From the NCBI GenBank assembly GCA_038230415.1, contig JBBRNH010000022.1:5180-69179 (forward strand): a stretch of DNA of 64,000 bases. Direction: 5' to 3'. The translations under genes and the position numbers were made by a program. The notes beneath the pieces are model-generated. The model was not told the origin of the DNA. It did no database searches and was given only the letters and a program-made list of their open reading frames with translations. This document shows, in pieces, positions 8,414 to 17,700 of the stretch (positions within the stretch are counted from its first letter, which is position 1; each line of letters begins with the position of its first letter). This DNA is from JBBRNH01 sp038230415 (GTDB taxonomy: Bacteria > Bacteroidota > Bacteroidia > Cytophagales > Spirosomataceae).

Positions 8414-11110
8414 ATGGTTTTCTCCCGCACACAGCTTTTTGGTGGTTTAGCCGCGCTCCTGCTCTTGGGCGGGCTGGCGTGGTGGGCCTTCAGTCCGGCG
8501 CAATCGCTGGCGGGTTCGGTGCCTGACGACGCGCTGCTGATCCTCGACAGCCCCGTTTTGCAGGATGTCGTCACGGAGCGCGTCCGGCAAACGGAGATGC
8601 CCTTAACCTTTGTGCCAGTCTTTCGCGAAGCCCGGCAAGCACTCGAACGGCCCCTGCTGGCCGTGCTTGACACCACGCAGATGCACAAGCTGCTGGCGGG
8701 CCAAGCCATTCGGTATTCGCTACACACAACCGCCAAAAACAGCCTTGATTTTGTATTCTATGTACCGATCACCTCAGCCGACAAATCTCGTTTTGAGCAA
8801 CTCAACCACCCCGACCCCGAACGGTTTCGGGTGCTGACGCGCACCTTCAACGGCGAAACGATTTATGAACTCATCAGCCTCTCCAATGAATCGTTCGGAC
8901 ATTGGCTCCTGACCGATACCGGGCTGATTGGCAGCGCGTCGGGCGTGTTGCTCGAAAACGTGATTCGCCAACGCCATCGGTATCGCTGGCGCTGGCGATT
9001 CGGCCCCGCGCAAACACCCCTGGAAGCCGGTCAGATTGCCCGGCTATCAGTCCAGCCCGATGTGGTACGGCAATTGTTCGAGACCGATAATGGCTCACTC
9101 CTTCGGCTGTTTTTGCCCAAACACCTCAATCTGCGGTTTCAACAGGCCGACACCCGGACGCACCTCGTGGGCTACGCCACCGACGACATTGCCGACCGGC
9201 GCGACGTATCCGGCTTATTCTCCGGCCAAACCCCGGTTCGAATTGGTATTGCCGCGCTCATTCCGCAGTCAACGGCTGCGTTCTATCACATCGGCCTGAC
9301 CGACGCGCCCCGGTTTGGCAAAAACATTCGTGATCTGCTCGAATCCAACGCTACCGGCCCGCTCAAAACCCGGTTAACCCGCATCAAACCAGCCGCCAAA
9401 CACGTATTTGAAAACCTGGGGCGCGATTTGGTACTGTGCCAACTCGAATCATCAGTCGGGGTAAAACGGCAGGTTCTGGTGCTGTCGGCCAAAAACGCAG
9501 TTGCCCTGTCAGCGGCTGTTCAGCAGGTGGCACGGCTGGCCGGAGGGGGCAAACCGGCCCAAATGAGAGCGTTTCTGGGGCATAAACTCCTGCGCCTGCC
9601 AATTGGTGAACTGCCCGCGTCGCTTTTTTCGGGGTTATTCACGGGCTTTCGCGAAAGTTGGATTACGCTGCATAACAACAACCTGATTCTTGCCAACGGC
9701 GAGGAAGTGATGCAGGACTATTTACAGCAAATCAGCCGCCGAAGCACCTGGGCCAATGACACGCGCCAGACGGTATTACTGCAAAACATTCTGCGGGCGG
9801 CCAATTTCACGGCGTTTGTGCGGGTCAACCGGGCCGAAAACCCCCTGCCCGATGGCTGGCCCCCCGCCTGGCGCGACCTCATCGGCGGCACCCTGCCCAA
9901 CCTCGAAAACATGGTTTATCAGGCCAGTTACGGGAACAACAACATCGCCAGTACGCTTGTGCTGGGCCGCACCACCCGCCGGGCTTCCCAGGCGGTGCTG
10001 AACAGGCTACTGCTGCGCCGGAAAATCGAGTTCAACGCGCCGTTAATTGCCGCACCCGTTGTAACGGGGAGTTTGCACGATAGTTCGGCGCAGTTTTACG
10101 CCCAGAACCAGGCCGGGCAGTTTGTGCTGGTTACGCCCGACGGGCAGAAAATTGTGCAGGACAGCACCGATGGGCCTATTCGGAGCAATGTGGTGGCGGC
10201 TGATTTTCTCAACAATGGCCGGTTGCAGTATCTCTTCATGACCGACCGCACCCTCTACATCGCCGACCCAATTCAGGACAAACAGCGGCAGTCGGTGCGG
10301 TTGCGGGCCATCCGGCTCCCGGCGGGTCTCGATCCGTCGTTTCTGGCCCTGCCGCGCAACAACCGTCAGCGCAACGTAGTGGCCTTGGCCGCCCACCGCG
10401 CCGGTCATATCTATGCCCTTGACCGACAACGCCGGGCGTTTGTCCAGCTCGCCAAAGCCCCCCGACCGGGGCCGTTGCTGTTGCCGTTTCAGGTGTTGGA
10501 AACCACCGACGGTATGGATATTCTGGCCCTGCAAACCGACGGAACGCTGAACCGCTGGCATGATACGGGCCAACAAGCCGATCATTACCCGGCCAGAATT
10601 GAGGTCGAAGGCGTTCGTAATCCGTTTGTCAGCCCGGCCCTGCAACCAGCCGGGAGCAGCCGGGTCGAGGTGGTTTCGGAGGCCGGCGAACTGATGCAAC
10701 TGAACCCCAACGGCCTGATTGCCAGCCGCAGCCAATTGTACCGGCCCGTGCGCGATGGCTCGTTCCGGCTTTTCCCTGATGTGCAGCAATGCGACTGGCT
10801 GCTGTTGCTCACCACCGATACCGAAGTGGCCGTGTTGGATAAAGCGGGGAACCGCAAATTCGAGATTCGAGGTATGCAACCCGGCAATAATGCCGTGCAA
10901 TACCACCGGCTGGGGGGCGGTGTGGCGGTTATCAGTGTTAAGTCGGGCGGATTCACCACGCTCTTTACAGCCGATGGCCGCACCATTGGCGACCGGCCTA
11001 TCCCGTCTGATTTCCCGGTGACGCTGCAATTTGATGAGCAAACCAACGAGTTATACGTGCTGAGTGGCGTAGCAAAAGCCGTGCTGTTGTTTTCGATACG
11101 ACTAAAATGA
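8414..11110 (+). CDS. Large membrane-anchored protein of unknown function, propeller-like C-terminal half
   Basis: The 898-residue product starts with a single membrane segment (FGGLAALLLLGGLAWWAF, about residues 8-25), so it is probably an inner-membrane-anchored periplasmic protein. Residues 35-400 resemble large Bacteroidota proteins that open with PDDALLILDS, loosely like DUF3352. Residues about 560-890 contain recurring strands such as VVAADFLNNGRLQYLFM and LYIADP, suggesting a beta-propeller. I choose ATG 8414; the frame is open 66 nt further, overlapping the Uma2 gene. The stop overlaps the next start (ATGA), so it is translationally coupled to the SGNH-like lipoprotein. No enzymatic motif is evident. 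Confidence 0.7.
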   Translation: MVFSRTQLFGGLAALLLLGGLAWWAFSPAQSLAGSVPDDALLILDSPVLQDVVTERVRQTEMPLTFVPVFREARQALERPLLAVLDTTQMHKLLAGQAIRYSLHTTAKNSLDFVFYVPITSADKSRFEQLNHPDPERFRVLTRTFNGETIYELISLSNESFGHWLLTDTGLIGSASGVLLENVIRQRHRYRWRWRFGPAQTPLEAGQIARLSVQPDVVRQLFETDNGSLLRLFLPKHLNLRFQQADTRTHLVGYATDDIADRRDVSGLFSGQTPVRIGIAALIPQSTAAFYHIGLTDAPRFGKNIRDLLESNATGPLKTRLTRIKPAAKHVFENLGRDLVLCQLESSVGVKRQVLVLSAKNAVALSAAVQQVARLAGGGKPAQMRAFLGHKLLRLPIGELPASLFSGLFTGFRESWITLHNNNLILANGEEVMQDYLQQISRRSTWANDTRQTVLLQNILRAANFTAFVRVNRAENPLPDGWPPAWRDLIGGTLPNLENMVYQASYGNNNIASTLVLGRTTRRASQAVLNRLLLRRKIEFNAPLIAAPVVTGSLHDSSAQFYAQNQAGQFVLVTPDGQKIVQDSTDGPIRSNVVAADFLNNGRLQYLFMTDRTLYIADPIQDKQRQSVRLRAIRLPAGLDPSFLALPRNNRQRNVVALAAHRAGHIYALDRQRRAFVQLAKAPRPGPLLLPFQVLETTDGMDILALQTDGTLNRWHDTGQQADHYPARIEVEGVRNPFVSPALQPAGSSRVEVVSEAGELMQLNPNGLIASRSQLYRPVRDGSFRLFPDVQQCDWLLLLTTDTEVAVLDKAGNRKFEIRGMQPGNNAVQYHRLGGGVAVISVKSGGFTTLFTADGRTIGDRPIPSDFPVTLQFDEQTNELYVLSGVAKAVLLFSIRLK

Positions 11111-12108
11111 GATACTTGATTCTTCTTCTTGTCCTCATCCTGTGGCTTGGCGGTTGCTCGCGGGAGGTGATGCAGACGCTCTACAAAACGGGCGTGATTG
11201 CCGACGATTACCGCTACGGCGACTTATACCGGCTCTCGAACCTGCCGCAATTCAAAGACCCCGTGCAAGTCTGCCCCCCCCCCGCCCCGCCCCCATCCGG
11301 CGAGGGCGTAGCCCTGTATGTCATTGGTGACAGTTTTACCGAACCCGAACGGCTGAGTCAGCGCGATTTTCCGGGCAGCGATTTTCTCCGCACAAAATGG
11401 GAAAACCAGAACCGGGTACTGTTAGACACAGCCAAACGAAACATCCTGCTCATCGAAACCGTTGAACGGCACTTCCGCGAGCATTTTGCCCAACCCGTTA
11501 CTATGCTAACGATTGTTGCTGATACGGCCCGCCCACAAACTCCGGCAACTAACCAAGCCAGTATCACCCGCCAACTCTCGGATTTTATCCAGTCGAAAGG
11601 CATCGAGGAACGGCTCGAAACGGTGCTGTTTAGCCAGAACGTTTTTTTGTGGTTCAGGGAGCTAAAAGCCAGCCTGAACCTGAACGGGTTTGGCCGGGTA
11701 GCCCCAACGGTGGGCATTTCGCAAGACCACAACCACCTGTTTGCCGGTTTAGATACCGACACCACCAAACATAAAAACTCGTCGTTCGCGGCCCTGCCCA
11801 ATGCCGAACTCAAGTCCCTGATCGACAGCGCAAACGCCACCGCCGACCGATACCGGGGTTTGGGTTTCGATGCCGTTTACCTGAGCATTATCCCCAATAA
11901 GGCCAGTATCTTAGACCCGGCGCAGGGCCGCTATAACCACCTCATCGAGCGCGTTGAGGGCCACCCTCGGTTGCGGGTGCCGGTCGTGTCGGTTTATGAG
12001 CAGTACAAACGCCAGCCCGACCGCGTTTATGCCGCTGGCGATTCGCACTGGAACTGCACGGGTCGGCGTATCTGGATTGAACAAGTCAGGAAAACAATCG
12101 GTCTGTGA
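11107..12108 (+). CDS. Lipoprotein with SGNH hydrolase-like motifs
   Basis: The first 17 residues form a lipoprotein signal with lipobox LGGC. The mature protein has YVIGDSFTE (about residue 74), fitting the nucleophile block of SGNH hydrolases. Near the C-terminus AAGDSHWNCTGRR fits the Asp-x-His block, as in AlgX/AlgJ-type acetyl-transfer proteins. This suggests a periplasmic, membrane-tethered esterase or acyltransferase. The start overlaps the stop of the 898-residue protein by 4 bp, so the two probably act together. A proline-rich linker (PPPAPPPSGEG) separates the anchor from the domain. The fold is inferred from two motifs only. Confidence 0.65.
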   Translation: MRYLILLLVLILWLGGCSREVMQTLYKTGVIADDYRYGDLYRLSNLPQFKDPVQVCPPPAPPPSGEGVALYVIGDSFTEPERLSQRDFPGSDFLRTKWENQNRVLLDTAKRNILLIETVERHFREHFAQPVTMLTIVADTARPQTPATNQASITRQLSDFIQSKGIEERLETVLFSQNVFLWFRELKASLNLNGFGRVAPTVGISQDHNHLFAGLDTDTTKHKNSSFAALPNAELKSLIDSANATADRYRGLGFDAVYLSIIPNKASILDPAQGRYNHLIERVEGHPRLRVPVVSVYEQYKRQPDRVYAAGDSHWNCTGRRIWIEQVRKTIGL

Positions 12109-12150
12109 GGCTACCTATCCGGGAAGCGAAACCAGACAATCGGTCTGTGA
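12094..12150. repeat. 15-bp direct repeat spanning the lipoprotein stop codon
   Basis: ACAATCGGTCTGTGA occurs at 12094-12108, including the TGA stop of the lipoprotein gene, and again at 12136-12150. The copies are 42 bp apart, so the duplication is in frame with itself. It may be a small tandem duplication of the gene end. Confidence 0.7.
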
Positions 12151-12200
12151 AAACACAGCCAGAGAAAACTATCTCGTTTCGATACTGATTCGACAGCAAC

Positions 12201-12242
12201 AAAAAAACCCCGCAACAAACTGATTAACAGTTTATTGCGGGG
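12201..12242 (-). terminator. Rho-independent terminator of tRNA-Leu
   Basis: On the minus strand the hairpin CCCCGCAATAAACTG / CAGTTTGTTGCGGGG (12208-12242) is followed by seven T residues (12207-12201). It lies just 8 nt past the tRNA 3' end, so it ends the tRNA transcript. Confidence 0.9.
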
Positions 12243-12250
12243 AGTCTAAG

Positions 12251-12334
12251 TACCGGGTGCCGGACTCGAACCGGCATGTCCTTGCGAACAATGGTGTTTG
12301 AGACCATCGCGTCTACCGGTTCCGCCAACCCGGC
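12251..12334 (-). tRNA. tRNA-Leu (anticodon CAA)
   Basis: An 84-nt class II tRNA is encoded on the minus strand. The acceptor stem pairs GCCGGGT with ACCCGGT (one G-T wobble). The T arm reads GCCGGTTCGAGTCCGGC. The anticodon stem ATGGT/ACCAT encloses CTCAAAC, giving anticodon CAA, which reads UUG. A long variable arm (TGTTCGCAAGGACA) is as expected for leucine tRNAs. The 3' CCA is not encoded, so it must be added after transcription. Confidence 0.96.
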
Positions 12335-12352
12335 ATCTTGGAAACGGGAGTG

Positions 12353-12383
12353 CAAAAGTAAACGCTTTCAGAGGAAAGACAAA
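12353..12383 (-). promoter_or_regulatory. Canonical Bacteroidota promoter of tRNA-Leu
   Basis: On the minus strand TTTG (12383-12380) is followed after exactly 19 nt by TACTTTTG (12360-12353), the ideal -33/-7 arrangement for the Bacteroidota housekeeping sigma factor. The tRNA 5' end is 18 nt past the -7 box. The -33 element lies inside one arm of the 12373-12458 inverted repeat. Confidence 0.88.
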
Positions 12384-12458
12384 CGGAACGCAAGAAAAAA
12401 AGACCCAACGACGACGGATTATCTGTTGTCTTTTTTCTTGCGTCCCGTTTGTCTTTCC
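12373..12458. terminator. 31-bp-arm inverted repeat, terminator for the 12469-12861 gene
   Basis: GGAAAGACAAACGGAACGCA (start of the left arm, 12373-12404) pairs with the right arm 12428-12458, ending GTTTGTCTTTCC, with one mismatch and a one-base bulge. Both arms contain A- or T-runs near the loop. It begins 10 nt past the stop of the minus-strand secreted-protein gene, so a terminator role is likely. It also overlaps the tRNA-Leu promoter. Confidence 0.75.
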
Positions 12459-12468
12459 TGCGCAAAAA

Positions 12469-12861
12469 CTATTTTTTGTTTTTCGTTGCTACCAACTCCT
12501 GCCCCATCAGTTGCATCAATACCCCCGTCACAACCTTGGTGGCATCGCGCTGAAAAATGTACATCGTACCGTAGCTACTGGTTGACTTGAAGGTGTTGTC
12601 TTCGGTCTGTTTCAGAATTTTGTTCCGGCCATAGCTGTCCACTTCGCCATACAGTTCGCCTTTTTCGAGCGTGATGGTCACGGCAGAAACGGGACTGCCC
12701 GACGGAAACGAGTACGTGCCGACAAACGGCAGCAACTCCGTAGAATCGGCCAGAGAGCAGCAAACCAGATTATGAGCCGGACGAACCGGGCGGGCAAACA
12801 CCGACTGACCAACGGCAATGGTCAACAGGATGGTGACGATAAAGAACGCGCTTTTTTTCAT
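12469..12861 (-). CDS. Small secreted protein, DUF3471-like
   Basis: The 130-residue product has a signal peptide (MKKSAFFIVTILLTIAVGQSVFA) and a beta-rich domain that begins LPFVGTYSFPSGSPVSAV and contains ITLEKGELYGEVD. This pattern resembles the DUF3471 beta-barrel often attached to Bacteroidota serine hydrolases, but here it stands alone. It is probably periplasmic. It ends in a lysine-rich tail next to a long inverted-repeat terminator. Function is unknown, and the domain similarity is from pattern only. Confidence 0.7.
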   Translation of the reverse strand: MKKSAFFIVTILLTIAVGQSVFARPVRPAHNLVCCSLADSTELLPFVGTYSFPSGSPVSAVTITLEKGELYGEVDSYGRNKILKQTEDNTFKSTSSYGTMYIFQRDATKVVTGVLMQLMGQELVATKNKK

Positions 12862-12882
12862 GATGATTGATTTGAAATAACC

Positions 12883-13341
12883 TTACAACATTACGGAAAA
12901 TTTGGCGTAGGCAATCGGGCCTTTATAAAAAACGGCACCCTCAGCGGTCATACCGAAGCGTCGGTAAAAGTCACCTGCTCCGAGTCGGGCATCGCACCAG
13001 ATTTGGGTGGCCCCCAGCCGTCGGGCTTCATCAAAGGTGTGTTGCAACAACGCCGTGCCAATGCCGAAGCCCTGCCAGTCAGGATGGGTGGCAAACTTGC
13101 GAAACCGGGCTACCGGGCCAGCCACAAACAGCGAAATAACGGCAATTGGTGCATCGGCCAGACCAGTTTCGGGTGCATACAGACCGGGCTGAAACGCGCC
13201 GAAATGATGGCCTTCGTGGTCATTTTCGACCGTCACGTAGTCCATCGGTTTATCGGGCCACAGCACTGAATGGCGCAGGGCGTAGGTCTGGGCGGGCAAA
13301 ATGGGCCGGATAATCACCGGAGTTTGCAGGAGGTTTGTCAT
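12883..13341 (-). CDS. GNAT-family N-acetyltransferase
   Basis: The 152-residue protein shows the GNAT fold: VISLFVAGPVARFRKFATHPDWQG (given in parts; strand 4 ends FRKFATHPDW) followed by GFGIGTALLQHTFDEARRLG, the acetyl-CoA pyrophosphate-binding loop (Q/RxxGxG/A). A final strand reads YRRFGMTAEG. Such enzymes move an acetyl group from acetyl-CoA to an amine; the acceptor is not known. I use ATG 13341 (MTNLLQTPVIIRPI) because the alternative start at 13401 adds 20 residues outside the fold. It is divergent from truA. Confidence 0.85.
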   Translation of the reverse strand: MTNLLQTPVIIRPILPAQTYALRHSVLWPDKPMDYVTVENDHEGHHFGAFQPGLYAPETGLADAPIAVISLFVAGPVARFRKFATHPDWQGFGIGTALLQHTFDEARRLGATQIWCDARLGAGDFYRRFGMTAEGAVFYKGPIAYAKFSVML

Positions 13342-13424
13342 TGCGCCAATTTCGGTATCTTCGCCCAAAACACGAATAAAGTGCATCAGGCACCGGATCA
13401 CCGAAAACCGTAACTCTTTTTTTA

Positions 13425-14177
13425 ATGCCGCGTTACTTTATTGACATAGCGTACCGGGGTACGTCATTTGTGGGCTGGCAAAACCAACCCAATGGGCGTA
13501 GTGTGCAGGCCGTTATCGAACAAGCACTAACCACGATCCTGCGCCAGCCAATCGCCATTACGGGCAGTGGCCGCACCGACGCGGGTGTTCATGCCGAACA
13601 GCAATTCGCCCATTTCGACCGCCCCGAACCCCTCCTGAACCCGGTTTGGCTGCTGCAATCGCTGAACGCGCTGCTGGGGCCGGACGTGGCCGTTTCCCGA
13701 ATCTTTCCCGTGCAGGATACCGACCACGCCCGTTTTTCGGCGGCATCGCGGTATTATCAGTACCGGATAATCCGGCAGAAAGACCCGTTTCGGGCGGGTT
13801 TGGCGTACGTATTTTACCCGGCATTAAACATAAACGCCATGAACGAAGCGGCCAATTATCTACTGAAACACACTGATTTCGAGAGTTTCAGCAAAGTTAA
13901 AACCGACGTAAAAACCTTTACCTGTCAGATTGAATTTGCCCATTGGCAGTGCGACCGGGGCGATGATCTGACGTTTCATATCCGGGCCGACCGTTTTCTG
14001 CGTGGCATGGTGCGGGCCATTGTCGGTACGTTGCTCGATGTGGGGCAGGGCAAATTGACCGTAAATGCGTTTGAGCAAATTATTCTAAACCGCAACCGCA
14101 AATCAGCCGGTCGGGCTGCCCCGGCAGAAGGCCTGTTTTTGGTTGAAGTGGCATATCCTGACCCTATACTACCATGA
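13425..14177 (+). CDS. truA: tRNA pseudouridine synthase A
   Basis: The 250-residue protein matches TruA, which converts uridines 38-40 of the tRNA anticodon arm to pseudouridine. GRTDAGVHA (about residues 49-57) carries the catalytic aspartate. GWQNQPNGRSVQ near the N-terminus and RFLRGMVRAIVGTLLDVG near the C-terminus are also typical. Length is normal. The stop overlaps the start of the nucleotidyltransferase gene by 4 bp (ATGA), indicating an operon. Confidence 0.95.
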   Translation: MPRYFIDIAYRGTSFVGWQNQPNGRSVQAVIEQALTTILRQPIAITGSGRTDAGVHAEQQFAHFDRPEPLLNPVWLLQSLNALLGPDVAVSRIFPVQDTDHARFSAASRYYQYRIIRQKDPFRAGLAYVFYPALNINAMNEAANYLLKHTDFESFSKVKTDVKTFTCQIEFAHWQCDRGDDLTFHIRADRFLRGMVRAIVGTLLDVGQGKLTVNAFEQIILNRNRKSAGRAAPAEGLFLVEVAYPDPILP

Positions 14178-14782
14178 TTGGAACCCTGTTACTCGCTGCC
14201 GGGCCGTCTGTCCGCTTCGGCGGCATTGCCAAACAATTGCTCACTATCAACGGCACATCGCTCGTTCGGCTGGCGGCAGAAACGGCCTTAGCCGCCAACC
14301 CCACCGGGCCAAATGTGGTGGTGCTGGGCAACCGCCGGAGCCAGATTGCACCCGAATTTGACGGCTTGCCGCTGACATTGGTTGACAATCCGGGCTGGGA
14401 AACGGGCATGGCATCGTCGCTGAAAACGGGGCTGGCCGGGCTGTATCTCATGCAGCGCAATCTCGATGCGGTGGTCGTTCTCTACGCCGATCAGCCGTTG
14501 GTGTCACCCGCGCTGGTGAGTCATCTTATCCATACGTTCACCGAAACCGGAAAGGGACTGATCGCTTGTGAAGCAAAGGGAAAATTGGTTATCCCGGCAT
14601 TGTTTGGCTGGAAATACGTGGATGAACTGCTCAGTCTCACCGGCGACAAGGGCGCGCATTGGATTATTGCCCGCCACCGGACCGACTGTTTAGCCGTGCC
14701 GTTTGATGATGCAGCCATTGATCTCAACAACCGAACCGATCTCGATACGTTCGTAACGGTACGAAACGGCACCAAAAATTAG
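14174..14782 (+). CDS. MobA/MocA-like nucleotidyltransferase
   Basis: The 202-residue protein begins LLLAAGPSVRFGGIAKQLL, the NTP-binding signature LAAGxSxRxG...K of molybdopterin nucleotidyltransferases, and has YADQPLVSPAL (about 100), the DxP metal-binding site. It most resembles MocA-type enzymes that attach CMP to the molybdenum cofactor, though the family also has members with other substrates. No other Mo-cofactor gene lies in this window. It is coupled to truA by a 4-bp overlap. Confidence 0.8.
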   Translation: MIGTLLLAAGPSVRFGGIAKQLLTINGTSLVRLAAETALAANPTGPNVVVLGNRRSQIAPEFDGLPLTLVDNPGWETGMASSLKTGLAGLYLMQRNLDAVVVLYADQPLVSPALVSHLIHTFTETGKGLIACEAKGKLVIPALFGWKYVDELLSLTGDKGAHWIIARHRTDCLAVPFDDAAIDLNNRTDLDTFVTVRNGTKN

Positions 14783-14789
14783 CAGCCGG

Positions 14790-17700
14790 TTAGTTGTTCC
14801 GGTAGTTATAGGTGTGCGTTTGCACGATGTTCTGGCCGTTTTCTTTCACGGTCTGCAACCGCAGAAACGAATCGTATTCATAGTAGGCCGTCCGTCCGTC
14901 GGGGCTGGTTTGCGAGTCCATCCCGACTAACGGGCGGTAGGTGGCCGACTTGACTAATGCGCCGGATAAACTGGTGCGTAGTGTTTTTATCCGGTCGCGG
15001 AGGGTGGCCGCATCATCAGAATTGCCCACCGAACCGGGCGTAAGAGCCTGGTTATTCAGTGCCGTTACCACATCACCAAACGTGGCGTTGGTGACTTCGG
15101 CAATTGGATACTGGCCTTTGTAGCCCCATAAAACCGTTGTTGGCTGACCGCCCCGCCGGATAAACTGCCGGTAATTACCCCGCCCGTCAAACTCACTGTA
15201 CTCGATTTCGGTATCGTAGCGGCTGTCCACCGTTCCCGATGTCGCATACGAAAAAGCATCAACAGTAAGCGGCACCCGTAGTTTTCTGATATCGGTCAGG
15301 TGCAGATTGTTACTGACCAACGAATAGCCCTGATAGCTGCCGCCGATAATCTGGTCGGTGCCGTTACGCCGGAATTTGGTGATGGTTTCTAACGGCACAC
15401 CCAACATATTTCGGCTAATCATGCTGGTAATCAGCGACGTTTCCGGAAAATCCTGCGGATAATACAACTCGGTGATGCGTTGCTCGCCGTTGGTATGGCT
15501 GGCGGTCTGGATTTGCGAGACCACGTTTTGCAAAGCAGCATCGTAGGTCATCTGGGCTTCGCTCACCACCGGCGAACCATCGTACCACATTGTGCTGGTG
15601 CTATGAACGGGCTGGGCAAAGCCGAGGTTGGTAGTGTAGGGGCCAACCTCAAATTTATCTATTGAGCCGGTGCTGTAGCTGCCGCCCTCAAAATTGACCC
15701 TCAACCCCGGAATACCAATCTCCGAGAAGGCATAATCCGTCGCGGTTTGCTGCACGAACGAGAACGTACTGCCATCGTATTTATAGGCTTTGGTGCCGGT
15801 CAGCAGCCCGGTTTTGTAGTTGACTGATTCTGCCGGGCGAAAGGGCAGCCCACCGTAAAATACGTCGCCATAATCAAAGGGCGACGTGTATGTATAGACC
15901 GTTTTGCCGTTGGTTTGGGCCCCGCTCCCCTGCGTTGCCTGCACTTCACGGTAGCCGACATGACTACCCTGCGTGAGGGCCATATCGAGCGTATTTTGCG
16001 CCACCCGAACCAAATAACGGGCCTCCACTTCGCCCGATAGCGTTGGGCCGGGTACTTCACAAAACGTGCGTTGCACATAATCATAGTTGGGCAGGGCATA
16101 AATCACCCCGCTCGACCGGGTTGGTTCAGCGGTCATAACATACTGATAAGCAATTGTTTGCGCTATATCATTGGCTTGTTCGTGGATATACTGTTCTTTC
16201 AGCCGAACCCCGCCTGCGAGTGCCGGTGAGGAATACAGAGACGGGCCGTAGTAAGCCACACCAATGTAGGCATAGTCGTTGGCCTGCAAATCAGGGTCAC
16301 AGCCTGCACAACCCGCTTCAAGGGTGTACGTGTCGGGCAGGAGCGTTATTGGGAACGATTCGTTGGTATCGCCGTATCCTAACCGCCGTTCGATCAGCAC
16401 CGTACCGTTGCTTTTTCGGATGCGAACAATGGGCTTGGTCAGGTTGGTAGCCCCCGTTACCCGACCCACAATACCGACCTGACCCGACGTAGCCTGGTTG
16501 GGCGTGTTGGGATCGGGGTTTACGGTGAAGGTGGTGGTAACGGGGCCGTTACCTGTTGTGTTGATTTGCATCGAAACGCCGGGAATAAAATAATCCCGCG
16601 CGTAATCCGAGTAAGGGGTCGAGCCGATGAAATTGTACCGATGGGCTTCATACGCCAAATCGGTGTAGCCGCCCGTTGGGTAGACAATCCGGTTCAGAAC
16701 ACCGTATTTGGTGGTTTCTGAATTAGGCTCCCGGTTGGCTCCTGCATAATAAGTGTATCCGCCGTTAGCCGGTGAAAGCACCCAACCGGCGGGCAACAGC
16801 GTGGAATTTCCCGTCTGACCGTTGTAGTATCCCCAATGATCCTGCGCAGTCATGTAGGGAGCCAACGGGGGCAGCGTACCATACTGACTTTCATAGTCAA
16901 ACTGGTGGGGCGGTGCGCTGTTTTGGCCGCCGTTGCGGGCGTACACCTTACGAAGCGTGAGCCGGTTTGTCGAATAATCCTGCTCAAGCTGAAACGTGCG
17001 GATTTCTTCGTTCAGGTGGTTTTTGACCACCACCTGCAACAGTGCTACAAAGTCCTGATTATAACCCGCGTAGCTAATCAGCCGCCCGTTGTCTTCGCGC
17101 AGGTTGGTGGCTGGCACAAACGAGACCGTCACCGTACCGTTGTCGGTGGTGATGCGCTGAATCCGCTTGCCCAGTACCGACAGCCGCGACGTGGCCCCGT
17201 ACACGCCCCCGCCGTTGCCGCAGGCCGAATTACCATCGATCAGCCAACGGTATGATTCGGAGGCTTGCCAGGCGTAGTAAAGCGAATAGTCTCCGTAGGT
17301 AAACAGAATTTTGTTCTCGCCGTTGGTGTCGGCAATTTCGCTCACATACCACGACGACGTGAAGGCCCTTGGCGATTTGCACCCCAACGCGCCGAGGGTG
17401 GTTTCTTTGGTCGTCTCACGGTCGCGGAAGGTGTAAACCGTTCCCCGGTCGTCGGTGATTGTCCACTGATCGATTTGGCCGTTAGTGGCGAGTTGGTAGG
17501 CGATCTTGATTTTCTGACTGCTGCGATAAACTACCGGCGCACCGTTCCAGTCGAACATGAACTGCGCCGTAATACCGGATACATTCACCGAAAAAACATC
17601 GGGTTCTACGTCGGCGCAACCTTCTACAATCTCCGAATAGGTAATGAGCCGGTTGTTGTCTGACTCCTGCAAAATGCCCGGCACCGTGCGGCCCTGGCTG

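Noticed and set aside
10043..11041. 332-codon minus-strand frame in the 898-residue protein gene
   Set aside because: Antisense shadow; the plus-strand gene has a membrane anchor and couples to the next gene by an ATGA overlap.
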